DNA from: Bacteroidota bacterium | Lineage (GTDB): Bacteria > Bacteroidota > Bacteroidia > Bacteroidales > Rikenellaceae | Assembly (NCBI GenBank): GCA_023443765.1 | Contig: JAEZTA010000037.1 | Coordinates: forward strand, 1-6,117 | DNA length: 6,117 nt | Direction: 5' to 3' | Part shown: in pieces, positions 1-6,117 of the stretch | Layout of the letters: each line of letters begins with the position of its first letter | How positions within the stretch are numbered: position 1 is the stretch's first letter | Notes under the pieces: model-generated | The model's database searches: none | What the model was told of the DNA's origin: nothing | The model's input: the letters and a program-made list of their open reading frames with translations, nothing else | Made by a program: the position numbers and the translations under genes

Positions 1-919
1 CATCCGGGGGCTGCAACCCGGGGCCGACTACCGTTACCGCATCGTTTCGCAGGAGGTGCAGTCGTGGCCCGATGTCAATAACGTCACATATGGCAAGGCC
101 CTCGGGGCCGATGCCTCCCGCCGCCGGGTTTACGGGTTCCGCACCTTTCCCGGGACGGGGTCCGACTGCTCGTTCATCATGCTGAACGACATCCACGGCA
201 AGGCCGACTACATGACCCGGCTCTGCAAGGGCGTGGACTTCTCGAAACTGGGATTCGTGGCCTTCAACGGCGATATGTCGAGCAGTGTCGAGAGCGGCGA
301 ACAGCTTTTCAAAGCCTACCTCGACGCTTCGGTGTCGCTCTTCGCTTCCGATACCCCGATTCTGTTCACCCGTGGCAACCACGAGACGCGCGGCGTCTTT
401 GCCGACAGCCTCGGCGACTATTTCCCCGGGCGGAACGGGCAGTTCTACGGCATCTACCGCTACGGAGACGTATGTATTCTCTTGCTCGACTGCGGCGAGG
501 ATAAACCCGACGACCATGCCGAGTACAACGGGCTGGCCGACTACGACGCCTACCGCGCCGAAGAGTTGGAATGGCTGAAGAAGGCCGTGCGGTCGGAGGA
601 GTTCCTTTCGGCGTCGGCGCGGATCGTCCTGCTCCATATTCCGCCTACGGTGGACGGCTGGCATGGAAGCCGGCAGCTCAACGAACACTTTGTGCCAGTG
701 CTCAACGAGGCCGGGATCGACCTGATGCTTTGCGGCCACGACCATTATTATTCGTTCCATCCGGCCGGGGAGCGGGACGCGCAGTTCCCGGTCGTCGTGA
801 ACGACAACAAAAGCTATGTGCGCTGCGACGTGACGGACAGCCTGATTCGCGTGCAGGTCGTCGGTCTCCGCGAAAAGGTGGCACATACACACGATTTTCC
901 GCTGAAACAACAATTTTAA
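1..919 (+). CDS. Fn3/PAP-N-like domain plus calcineurin-like metallophosphoesterase (5'-partial)
   Basis: This is the C-terminal 305 residues of a metal-dependent phosphoesterase; the reading frame is open from base 2, so the gene starts before the window. All calcineurin-like metal-site motifs are present in order: DxH in NDIHGK (Asp 188, His 194), GD in FNGDM (Asp 272), GNHE (374-385), a lone His in LLHIPP (635) and GHDH (734-745). The first visible residues, GLQPGADYRYRIVSQEV, match the last strands of the fibronectin III-like N-terminal domain that precedes the catalytic domain in purple-acid-phosphatase-type enzymes. Family knowledge predicts hydrolysis of a phosphomonoester or phosphodiester at a two-metal centre. 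The substrate cannot be read from the sequence. Location outside the cytoplasm is inferred from the Fn3-like domain and the exported neighbour, because the signal peptide is out of view. The GTG at 56 is not a credible start. A GH20 gene follows after 11 bases, so the two are probably co-transcribed. Confidence 0.88.
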   Translation, partial: IRGLQPGADYRYRIVSQEVQSWPDVNNVTYGKALGADASRRRVYGFRTFPGTGSDCSFIMLNDIHGKADYMTRLCKGVDFSKLGFVAFNGDMSSSVESGEQLFKAYLDASVSLFASDTPILFTRGNHETRGVFADSLGDYFPGRNGQFYGIYRYGDVCILLLDCGEDKPDDHAEYNGLADYDAYRAEELEWLKKAVRSEEFLSASARIVLLHIPPTVDGWHGSRQLNEHFVPVLNEAGIDLMLCGHDHYYSFHPAGERDAQFPVVVNDNKSYVRCDVTDSLIRVQVVGLREKVAHTHDFPLKQQF

Positions 920-930
920 CCATAACCTGA

Positions 931-2514
931 ATGCAAATGAAAAGACTCTTTTTGTCGCTGTGCGCCGTCGGCCTGTCGTGCGCGGCCTTCGGAGCGGGAC
1001 CCGAGGCCAACATCGTTCCCAAACCCCTCTCGGTGAAGCCCGGCGAGGGAACTTTTACCGTAACCGCCGCAACGAAGATCGGCGTTGGTAAGGATGCCGA
1101 ACTGCGTCGCTCGGCACAGATTTTCGCCGAAGCGGTCGAACCGACCCTCGGAGGCCTTATGAAGGCTGCTCCCGAAGGCGACATCCGCCTGGCGGTGGAC
1201 GGCTCGCTGGAAGCCGAGGCCTATAAACTCACGGTGACCCCTTCGGGCGTTGAAGTGAGCGGCGGAACGCCGCAGGGCGTGTTCTACGGCCTGCAAAGCC
1301 TGCGCCAGTTGATCGTGGACGGCGAAGGCGTGCTGCCCGTCGTGACGGTCGAAGACAAACCCTATTTCGGACACCGCGGAGGTATGCTCGATCCCTGCCG
1401 CCATTTCTGGACGGTGGACGAGGTCAAGGAGTACATCGACATCCTCGCCATGCACAAACTCAACAAGTTCCACTGGCACCTGACCGACGACCAGGGCTGG
1501 CGCATCGAGATCAAAAAATACCCTGAACTGACGCGTGTCGGTTCGGTGCGCAAGGAAACCCTCGTCGGCCACCACCACACTTCGAACGAGTATGACAAGA
1601 CGCCCCACGGCGGATATTACACGCAGAAGGAGATTCGCGATATCGTGAAGTATGCCGCAGACCGCTATATTACGGTGATTCCCGAGATCGAACTGCCGGG
1701 CCACGCCGTCGCTGCGCTCACGTCCTATCCGTGGCTGGGCTGCAAGGGCGAAGGTTACGAGGTGCGTCGCCGCTGGGGCATCAGCAAAGAGGTTTTCTGC
1801 CCGGGCAAGGAGACGACGTTCGAGTTCCTGCAGAACGTTTTTGCCGAGGTGCTGGAACTCTTCCCTTCGGAATTTATCCACATCGGCGGCGACGAGTGCC
1901 CGAAGGACAGCTGGAAACAGTGCCCGCTGTGCCAGGAGCGCATCAAGGCCGAAGAGCTGAAGGACGAGTTCGAACTCCAGAGCTACACCGTGCGCCGCAT
2001 GGAGAAGTGGCTCCGCGAGCATGGCCGCAAGATTATCGGCTGGGACGAGATTCTGGAAGGCGGCGTTTCGCCGACGGCGACCGTCATGTCGTGGCGCGGC
2101 TCGAAGGGCGGCATTGCGGCAGCCAAGGCCGGGAACCATGTCATCATGACCCCCAATGTCCATTGCTACCTCGACTATTACCAGACGAAGGATCCCTCGA
2201 AGGAGCCGATGACTATCGGCGGATACGTTCCGATGCGCAAGGTTTACGAGCTCGATCCCTACGACCAGCTTACGCCCGAGGAGCGCACCTATATCCTCGG
2301 TGTGCAGGGCAACCTGTGGACGGAGTATATCGCTACGTTCCCTATTCTGAAGCACATGCTGCTGCCGCGTCTGGCTGCTATCGCCGAGGTGGGCTGGGCT
2401 TACGACCGCAAGGATTTCGACGACTTCAAGCACCGCATGAACTCCTTGCGTAAGTGCTACGATGCTGCGGGGCTGAACTACGCCACCTATTTCTTCGAAG
2501 GCAAGGACGAATAA
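931..2514 (+). CDS. Exported GH20 beta-N-acetylhexosaminidase
   Basis: A complete 527-residue glycoside hydrolase family 20 enzyme that removes terminal beta-linked GlcNAc or GalNAc from glycans by substrate-assisted catalysis. Residues 1-21 form a signal peptide (Lys4-Arg5, a hydrophobic core, then a plausible cut after AFG). Neither cysteine sits in a good lipobox, so a soluble periplasmic or secreted protein is likelier than a lipoprotein. Residues about 23-140 are the usual GH20 N-terminal alpha/beta domain; about 143-500 are the TIM barrel. Active-site residues align with the family: substrate Arg149, HWHLTDDQGW (181-190), His258 in ELPGH, the catalytic Asp321-Glu322 pair in GGDE, Trp371, Trp388, Tyr413-Leu-Asp415 and Trp463/Glu465 in LWTE. 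The protein ends soon after the barrel, with no added carbohydrate-binding module. A second ATG at 937 (MKRLFLSL) is an equally reasonable start; no Shine-Dalgarno sequence decides between them. The phosphoesterase ends 11 bases upstream. Confidence 0.95.
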   Translation: MQMKRLFLSLCAVGLSCAAFGAGPEANIVPKPLSVKPGEGTFTVTAATKIGVGKDAELRRSAQIFAEAVEPTLGGLMKAAPEGDIRLAVDGSLEAEAYKLTVTPSGVEVSGGTPQGVFYGLQSLRQLIVDGEGVLPVVTVEDKPYFGHRGGMLDPCRHFWTVDEVKEYIDILAMHKLNKFHWHLTDDQGWRIEIKKYPELTRVGSVRKETLVGHHHTSNEYDKTPHGGYYTQKEIRDIVKYAADRYITVIPEIELPGHAVAALTSYPWLGCKGEGYEVRRRWGISKEVFCPGKETTFEFLQNVFAEVLELFPSEFIHIGGDECPKDSWKQCPLCQERIKAEELKDEFELQSYTVRRMEKWLREHGRKIIGWDEILEGGVSPTATVMSWRGSKGGIAAAKAGNHVIMTPNVHCYLDYYQTKDPSKEPMTIGGYVPMRKVYELDPYDQLTPEERTYILGVQGNLWTEYIATFPILKHMLLPRLAAIAEVGWAYDRKDFDDFKHRMNSLRKCYDAAGLNYATYFFEGKDE

Positions 2515-2527
2515 CCGTCCGATCCAT

Positions 2528-2564
2528 AAAAAAAAGTCCCCGGCTGTGAGGCCGGGGACTTTTT
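2528..2564. terminator. Bidirectional intrinsic terminator between convergent operons
   Basis: A perfect 14-bp inverted repeat (2531-2544 with 2551-2564) encloses a 6-base loop, TGTGAG. The GC core is AGTCCCCGGC paired with GCCGGGGACT. On the + strand the stem ends in five T (2560-2564), and on the - strand the A-run at 2528-2535 gives eight U. It lies 13 bases after the GH20 stop and 12 bases beyond the trpA stop, so it can end transcription from both sides. The structure is seen directly; termination is inferred from the standard form. Confidence 0.93.
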
Positions 2565-2576
2565 CGTTGCCGGGGA

Positions 2577-3350
2577 TCAGCGTTCCAGATCTTCCAGCAG
2601 TTTTTTAATGGCCTCGTCAGGCGTCGGGGTTTCGCCCTGAAGGGTGACGAACCGGCTGCCGATGATGCCTCCTGCGGCGTTGTCCGCCGCGGCGCGGAAG
2701 GTTGCGCGGTTGCTGATGCCGAATCCGATCATGCGCGGGTTGCGCAGCGACATGGCGTTGATGCGGCGGAAATAGGCCTGCTTCTGCTCGTCGAATGCAC
2801 TTTGGGCCCCGGTCGTCGAGGCCGACGATACCATGTAGATAAAGCCGTCGGTGTGGGCGTCGATCTGGCGGATGCGCTCTTCGGAGGTCTCGGGCGTGAT
2901 GAGCATGACGACCTTAATGTCGTAACGGTCGGCGACGGGTTTGAACTCGGCGAGGTAGTCGTCGAACGGCAGGTCGGGGATGACACAGCCGTCGATACCG
3001 CAGTCGCGGCACGACCGGCAGAAGTTCTCGAACCCATACTGCATGATGGGGTTGAGGTAGCCCATCAGGAGCAGCGGAATCTGTACGTCGGGGCGGATGT
3101 GCTCCAGCTGTGCAAAGAGCTTGCGCAGCGACATGCCGCTCCGCAGAGCCTGCTGGGCCGCATCCTGGATGACCGGGCCGTCGGCCATCGGGTCGCTGAA
3201 GGGGATGCCGATCTCAATCATCCGCACGCCGTTGCGTTCGAGCGTGCGGATCACCTCGGCGGTGTTGTCCGGGTCGGGATACCCGGCGCAAAAGTAAATG
3301 GAGAGTATGTCCCGCTTTCCCGAAGCGAATAACTGGTTGATCCTGTTCAT
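2577..3350 (-). CDS. trpA: Tryptophan synthase alpha subunit
   Basis: A 257-residue cytoplasmic TIM-barrel protein, close to the family length of about 260. It cleaves indole-3-glycerol phosphate to indole and glyceraldehyde 3-phosphate, passing indole to TrpB, which is not in this window. The signature EIGIPFSDPMADGP (46-59) holds both catalytic acids, Glu46 and Asp57, equivalent to E. coli Glu49 and Asp60. Other family features are GYLNPIMQYG (97-106), PDLP (125-128), Tyr172 before the loop-6 segment SSASTTGAQ (175-183), GFGIS (209-213) and the phosphate-binding GGIIGSRFV (227-235). The ATG at 3350 was chosen because the protein then begins MNRINQLF as TrpA proteins do; the frame extends upstream but that part has no homology and overlaps trpF. 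The start lies 2 bases after the trpF stop, with only A-rich sequence before it. It is the last gene of the operon. An unusual four-cysteine cluster lies at residues 111-122. Confidence 0.97.
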   Translation of the reverse strand: MNRINQLFASGKRDILSIYFCAGYPDPDNTAEVIRTLERNGVRMIEIGIPFSDPMADGPVIQDAAQQALRSGMSLRKLFAQLEHIRPDVQIPLLLMGYLNPIMQYGFENFCRSCRDCGIDGCVIPDLPFDDYLAEFKPVADRYDIKVVMLITPETSEERIRQIDAHTDGFIYMVSSASTTGAQSAFDEQKQAYFRRINAMSLRNPRMIGFGISNRATFRAAADNAAGGIIGSRFVTLQGETPTPDEAIKKLLEDLER

Positions 3351-3352
3351 GA

Positions 3353-3970
3353 TTACTGGATTTTTGAGATGAATTTTTCGAGTTTTCCGGCGTCTTTCAC
3401 TGCCGGGGCCGTTTCGAACCCGCTGTTGAGGTCCACGCCTGCGAACCGGGGATGGGCGAACCCCTTTACCGCTTCGGCGCACTCCGTGTCGAGTCCGCCG
3501 CTCAGCAGGAACGGAACGCTGCCCGTGTAGGCGTCGAGGACGGTCCAGTCGAACCGTTGCCCCGAACCGCCGTAGCTGTCGCACCGGGTGTCGAACAGCA
3601 GGTAATCGACGCATCCTTCATAGGCCCAGGCTGTTACGAGGTCGGCGGCTGTTGCGACGCGGATGGCCTTGATGATCCGGTAACCCTGCTGCCGGAGCGC
3701 CTTGCAGGTTTCGGGCGACTCGTCGCCGTGGAGTTGGAGCCACGCGAGGCCGAACCGTCCGGCGATGCGGAGCATCTCCTCGGGTGATGCGTCGACGAAG
3801 ACCCCGACGGCGGGTTTGCGGCAGTTGCGCACAGCCTCGGCATGGAGTTCATCGTCGGGCACGCACCGCGGGGAGCGGGGGTAGAAGATGAAGCCTGCGA
3901 GGTTGATGGCCAGTCTGTCGACGGCGCGAATGTTGGCGGGGTCGCGCAGCCCGCATACCTTGATGATCAT
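3353..3970 (-). CDS. trpF: Phosphoribosylanthranilate isomerase
   Basis: A 205-residue TIM-barrel enzyme that converts N-(5-phosphoribosyl)anthranilate to CdRP by an Amadori rearrangement, the third step from chorismate to tryptophan. The N-terminal KVCGLRD places the catalytic base at Cys6, and Asp127 in LLFDT is the catalytic acid. GFIFYPRSPR (26-35), LQLHGDES (78-85), GGSGQRFDW (134-142), LSGGLD (156-161) and the phosphate-binding GVDLNSGFE (178-186) complete the family pattern. The length is normal for a stand-alone TrpF; in E. coli this activity is fused to TrpC, here it is separate. The ATG at 3970 overlaps the trpC stop as ATGA, suggesting coupled translation, and trpA begins 2 bases after the TAA stop. 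Confidence 0.97.
   Translation of the reverse strand: MIIKVCGLRDPANIRAVDRLAINLAGFIFYPRSPRCVPDDELHAEAVRNCRKPAVGVFVDASPEEMLRIAGRFGLAWLQLHGDESPETCKALRQQGYRIIKAIRVATAADLVTAWAYEGCVDYLLFDTRCDSYGGSGQRFDWTVLDAYTGSVPFLLSGGLDTECAEAVKGFAHPRFAGVDLNSGFETAPAVKDAGKLEKFISKIQ
3967..3970 (-). other. ATGA stop-start overlap of trpC and trpF
   Basis: On the minus strand the bases read ATGA: the trpF start codon (3970-3968) shares two bases with the trpC stop TGA (3969-3967). This layout is commonly linked to translational coupling, which would keep TrpC and TrpF in balanced amounts. The overlap is seen directly; coupling is inferred. Confidence 0.9.
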
Positions 3971-4782
3971 GGCTGCGGGGTTTTGAGCCGGGTGATGAAA
4001 TCCGCCAGTGCACGGCCCGGGTCGTCGGTTTTCATAAAAGCTTCGCCCATCAGGAAGCCCCGGAAGCCCGCTTCACGCAGGTGCAGGACGGTCTGCGGGT
4101 CGGAAATGCCGCTTTCGGAGACCAGCAGCGGGCCCTCCCCGCCGCCGGTTTCGCGCCGGAGCTGGTCGATCATCCGGAATGAATTTTCGACATCGGTATG
4201 AAACGTTCCGAGGTCGCGGTTGTTGACGCCGAGCATGTCGACATCGTCGTTCAGGTGGGACAGTTCTGAGGGCGTGTGCACTTCGAGCAGCACCTCAAGT
4301 TCCAGTTCATGCGCCGTGCGGGCGAGGCGGCGGCATTCGTCGGGCGACAGCACGGCGGCGATCAGCAGCACGGCGGCGGCTCCCGACGTGCGGGCCTGGT
4401 AGAGCTGGTATTCGTCGACGATGAAATCCTTGCGCAGCAGGGGCAGGCGGGCCAGCCGGCGGGCCTGTTGCAAATCTTCCAGCGTGCCGCCGAAGAACTC
4501 GCTGTCGGTCAGCACCGAGCAGGCCGAGGCGCCGCCGGATTCGTAGGCGGGAACGACCGCTTCGATTGCCGCGTCGCGGTGCAGCCACCCCTTCGACGGG
4601 GAGCGGCGTTTGAACTCGGCGATGATGCCTGTTTCGGACTCCGCCAACGCGCGGCGCATGGAGCGGGGCGTTTCGACGAGCCACGGCGAGCCGAGTTTGA
4701 GCAGGGCGTCGACGGGCAGCGTCTGTTTCTGCCAGGCGACCTCCCGGCGGGTGTTGGCCGTGATGGTTTCCAGAATATCCAT
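3967..4782 (-). CDS. trpC: Indole-3-glycerol phosphate synthase
   Basis: A 271-residue TIM-barrel enzyme that decarboxylates and closes the ring of CdRP to form indole-3-glycerol phosphate, the substrate of TrpA. Catalytic and binding residues can be placed by motif: Glu56 and Lys58 in AEFKRRSPSKG (55-65), Lys118 in LLRKDF, Glu167 in LLEVHT, Asn188 in GVNNRDL, and Glu223-Ser224 in VSESGI. These match the Sulfolobus set Glu51, Lys53, Lys110, Glu159, Asn180 and Glu210-Ser211. The phosphate-binding end, FRGFLMGEAFM, is at 240-250. I chose the ATG at 4782 because MDILETITANTRREV matches the usual N-terminus. An in-frame TTG at 4791 would add three residues and overlap the trpD stop by four bases (TTGA). 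The ATG leaves a 5-base gap to trpD. No Shine-Dalgarno sequence settles it, although a weak GAAAG precedes the ATG. Confidence 0.96.
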   Translation of the reverse strand: MDILETITANTRREVAWQKQTLPVDALLKLGSPWLVETPRSMRRALAESETGIIAEFKRRSPSKGWLHRDAAIEAVVPAYESGGASACSVLTDSEFFGGTLEDLQQARRLARLPLLRKDFIVDEYQLYQARTSGAAAVLLIAAVLSPDECRRLARTAHELELEVLLEVHTPSELSHLNDDVDMLGVNNRDLGTFHTDVENSFRMIDQLRRETGGGEGPLLVSESGISDPQTVLHLREAGFRGFLMGEAFMKTDDPGRALADFITRLKTPQP

Positions 4783-4787
4783 AGCTT

Positions 4788-5783
4788 TCAACTGTTGATT
4801 TCGACGAATTTACGGAACGCCGCAGCGGCTTTCCCGCCCAGGAGCGATTCGCGCGCCTCGGCAAGGCACTCCGCGACCTCCTTTTCGGGGCAGATCACGC
4901 GGATGGCGAACGCGGCGTTGGCCAGGACACAGTCGCGCTGGGCGGTGGTCGCCGTGTTGCCCAGTACGGCGTCGAAGATGCGCGCAGCCTCTTCGGGGGT
5001 ATCGCCGCCCGAAAGTTCTTCGGGGCGGCAGCGGTTCAGCCCGATCTGCTCGGGGGTGAAGACCTGCTCTTTTTCGGGTGTTGCGACCTTGAATTCCGAG
5101 GTGAGCGAGATTTCGTCGTAACCGTCCATGCTGTAAACCACGCCGAAGCGTGTGCCGCCCGACTGGTAGGCGTAGTTGTAGAGGCGGAAAAGCGAGAGGT
5201 TGTAGACCCCCAGAAGCTGATATTTCGGCAGCGCGGGATTGACCAGCGGCCCCAGCAGGTTGAAGAACGTGCGCACGGCGAGGTTCCGGCGGATCGGGGC
5301 CACGGCCTTCATCGCGGGGTTGAACAGCGGGGCGTGGAGGTAGGCGATGCGGCAGGCGTCGAGCGAAGCCCGCAGGCGGTCGGGATCGTCGGTGAACCGC
5401 ACGCCGTGGCGTTCGATGACGTTGCTCGCGCCGCTCACCGAGGTGGCACCGTAGTTACCGTGCTTGACGACGTTGTAACCCGCCCCCGCCACCACGAACG
5501 ACGCCGCGGTGCTGATGTTGAAGGTGTTCTTGCCGTCGCCGCCCGTGCCCACGATGTCGATGGGCCCGTAGTCCGAGAGGTCCGCCGGACGGCGCATTTC
5601 GAGCAGCGCGTCGCGGAACCCGGCCAGCTCCTCGACCGAGATGCTGCGCATGAGGAAGACGGTGATCAGCGCCGAGACCTGCTCGGGGTTGTATTTCCCG
5701 GCGGCGATTCCCGCCAGAACCTGCTGTGCCTCCGAACGATCCATGTACTGATGTTCGAAAAGGCGGTATAGTAAATCTTTCAT
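4788..5783 (-). CDS. trpD: Anthranilate phosphoribosyltransferase
   Basis: A 331-residue enzyme, the usual length for the family, that joins anthranilate to PRPP to give phosphoribosylanthranilate and pyrophosphate. The helical N-terminal domain spans about 1-65. The PRPP-binding loop GTGGDGKNTFNIST is at 79-92, followed by KHGNYGATSVSGASNVIE (107-124). The anthranilate-channel segment PIRRNLAVRTFFNLLGPLVNP and the metal-binding acidic pair in DGYDEISL are present downstream. Unlike the E. coli TrpGD fusion, this is a stand-alone protein, with trpG a separate gene ending 13 bases upstream. The ATG at 5783 gives MKDLLYRLFE, a typical N-terminus. A longer in-frame start at 5828 would add 15 basic, non-homologous residues and run back into trpG, so it was rejected. 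No Shine-Dalgarno sequence is visible. Confidence 0.97.
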   Translation of the reverse strand: MKDLLYRLFEHQYMDRSEAQQVLAGIAAGKYNPEQVSALITVFLMRSISVEELAGFRDALLEMRRPADLSDYGPIDIVGTGGDGKNTFNISTAASFVVAGAGYNVVKHGNYGATSVSGASNVIERHGVRFTDDPDRLRASLDACRIAYLHAPLFNPAMKAVAPIRRNLAVRTFFNLLGPLVNPALPKYQLLGVYNLSLFRLYNYAYQSGGTRFGVVYSMDGYDEISLTSEFKVATPEKEQVFTPEQIGLNRCRPEELSGGDTPEEAARIFDAVLGNTATTAQRDCVLANAAFAIRVICPEKEVAECLAEARESLLGGKAAAAFRKFVEINS

Positions 5784-5796
5784 GGTTCGAGTTCGT

Positions 5797-6117
5797 TTAA
5801 CGGTTGCATTTCGTGATCCAGTTCGCAAGGATCGTCTTGCCCTGCGGCGTGAGGACCGATTCGGGGTGGAACTGGATGCCCCGCAGGTTGCAGGTCTTGT
5901 GGCGCAGGCCCATGATCAGGCCGCTGCGGTCGGTGGCCGTGACTTCCAGACAGTCGGGAAGTCCCTCGGCCGAAACCACCCACGAATGGTAGCGCCCGGC
6001 GCGGAACCCCGTCCCCAGCCCGTCGAAGAGCGGATCGTCGGCCACGACGCGGATGTCCGAGCAGACGCCGTGATGGACTTCGGCGAGGTTCTCCAGCCTG
6101 GCGCCGAACGCCTCGCC
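5797..6117 (-). CDS. trpG: Anthranilate synthase glutaminase subunit (5'-partial)
   Basis: The last 106 residues of a class I glutamine amidotransferase; the N-terminal part, including the nucleophile Cys, lies beyond the window edge. Visible residues begin GEAFGARLENLAEVHHG, the stretch that follows the nucleophile elbow in TrpG proteins. FRAGRYHSWVV (visible 38-48) is the strong TrpG/PabA signature. The His-Glu pair of the catalytic triad is in GIQFHPESVLT (His at 5866-5868, Glu at 5860-5862). TrpG hydrolyses glutamine and feeds ammonia to TrpE to make anthranilate. PabA in folate synthesis is nearly the same protein, and some bacteria share one subunit, but the position next to trpD makes the tryptophan role the main one. 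A typical stand-alone TrpG has about 190 residues, so roughly 80 are missing. It ends 13 bases before trpD. Confidence 0.94.
   Translation of the reverse strand, partial: GEAFGARLENLAEVHHGVCSDIRVVADDPLFDGLGTGFRAGRYHSWVVSAEGLPDCLEVTATDRSGLIMGLRHKTCNLRGIQFHPESVLTPQGKTILANWITKCNR

Noticed and set aside
56..58. GTG at 56 as the start of the phosphoesterase, with AGGAG just before it
   Set aside because: AGGAG directly touches the GTG, with no spacer, and the in-frame upstream residues are a recognisable Fn3/PAP-N strand, so the gene starts off-window.
920..930. Possible promoter between the phosphoesterase and GH20 genes
   Set aside because: Eleven bases are too few for an independent intergenic promoter, and no Bacteroidetes-type -7 TAnnTTTG element was seen just upstream of the start.
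916..2433. A 505-codon open frame on the minus strand opposite the GH20 gene
   Set aside because: It is antisense to a gene with a complete catalytic motif set. Its protein is rich in low-complexity His/Arg/Ala/Val runs with no recognisable domain, as expected for an antisense frame in high-GC DNA.
2802..3332. A 176-codon plus-strand frame opposite trpA
   Set aside because: It mirrors the trpA codons on the opposite strand, with no motif and no plausible translation start signal.
3351..3614. N-terminal extension of trpA to 3614
   Set aside because: The extra 88 residues are Arg/Pro-rich, have no homology and overlap the conserved C-terminal part of trpF. MNRINQLF at 3350 is the normal TrpA N-terminus.
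4276..5121. A 281-codon open frame on the plus strand across trpC and trpD
   Set aside because: It spans the junction of two certain minus-strand genes and has shadow-type composition (Gln, Gly, Arg and Ala runs) and no domain.
5780..5983. Alternative minus-strand frame (67 codons) across the trpG end and the trpD start
   Set aside because: The neighbouring frame carries the TrpG signatures FRAGRYHSWVV and FHPES, so this one is a shadow.

Overview
The window is ordinary chromosomal DNA, densely coding and GC-rich. Several traits point to a high-GC member of the Bacteroidales, with Alistipes/Rikenellaceae as the best guess. No start codon has a convincing Shine-Dalgarno sequence, the trp genes are unfused and ordered G-D-C-F-A, and a secreted GH20 hexosaminidase sits beside a fibronectin-like metallophosphoesterase. 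The taxon is inferred from gene content and composition, not from a marker gene.

The left half (1-2514, + strand) holds two genes that are probably co-transcribed. The first is the 3' part of a calcineurin-like metallophosphoesterase. Its visible start is the tail of a fibronectin III / purple-acid-phosphatase-type N-terminal domain, so the true start lies upstream of the window. Eleven bases later begins a complete exported GH20 beta-N-acetylhexosaminidase with every expected active-site residue. Together they look like a small module for processing host or dietary glycans outside the cytoplasm. The hexosaminidase would remove terminal GlcNAc/GalNAc, and the phosphoesterase would remove a phosphate or cleave a phosphodiester.

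Positions 2515-2576 are a short intergenic gap between convergent genes. It carries one perfect 14-bp hairpin flanked by an A-run and a T-run, a textbook bidirectional intrinsic terminator serving both sides.

The right half (2577-6117, - strand) is the 3' end of a tryptophan biosynthesis operon, transcribed right to left: trpG (5' end cut by the window edge), trpD, trpC, trpF, trpA. The genes are packed with gaps of 13 and 5 bases, a 4-base overlap and a gap of 2 bases. The encoded enzymes carry chorismate to indole: TrpG supplies ammonia to off-window TrpE, TrpD adds phosphoribose, TrpF isomerises, TrpC closes the indole ring and TrpA releases indole for TrpB. trpE and trpB are not in the window. 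trpB does not lie between trpF and trpA, which fits the Bacteroidetes arrangement where it is upstream.

I see no RNA genes, CRISPR array, insertion sequence, prophage, att site or clear promoter. The operon promoters for both halves lie outside the window. I did not find a new biological system here, and the findings below are modest.
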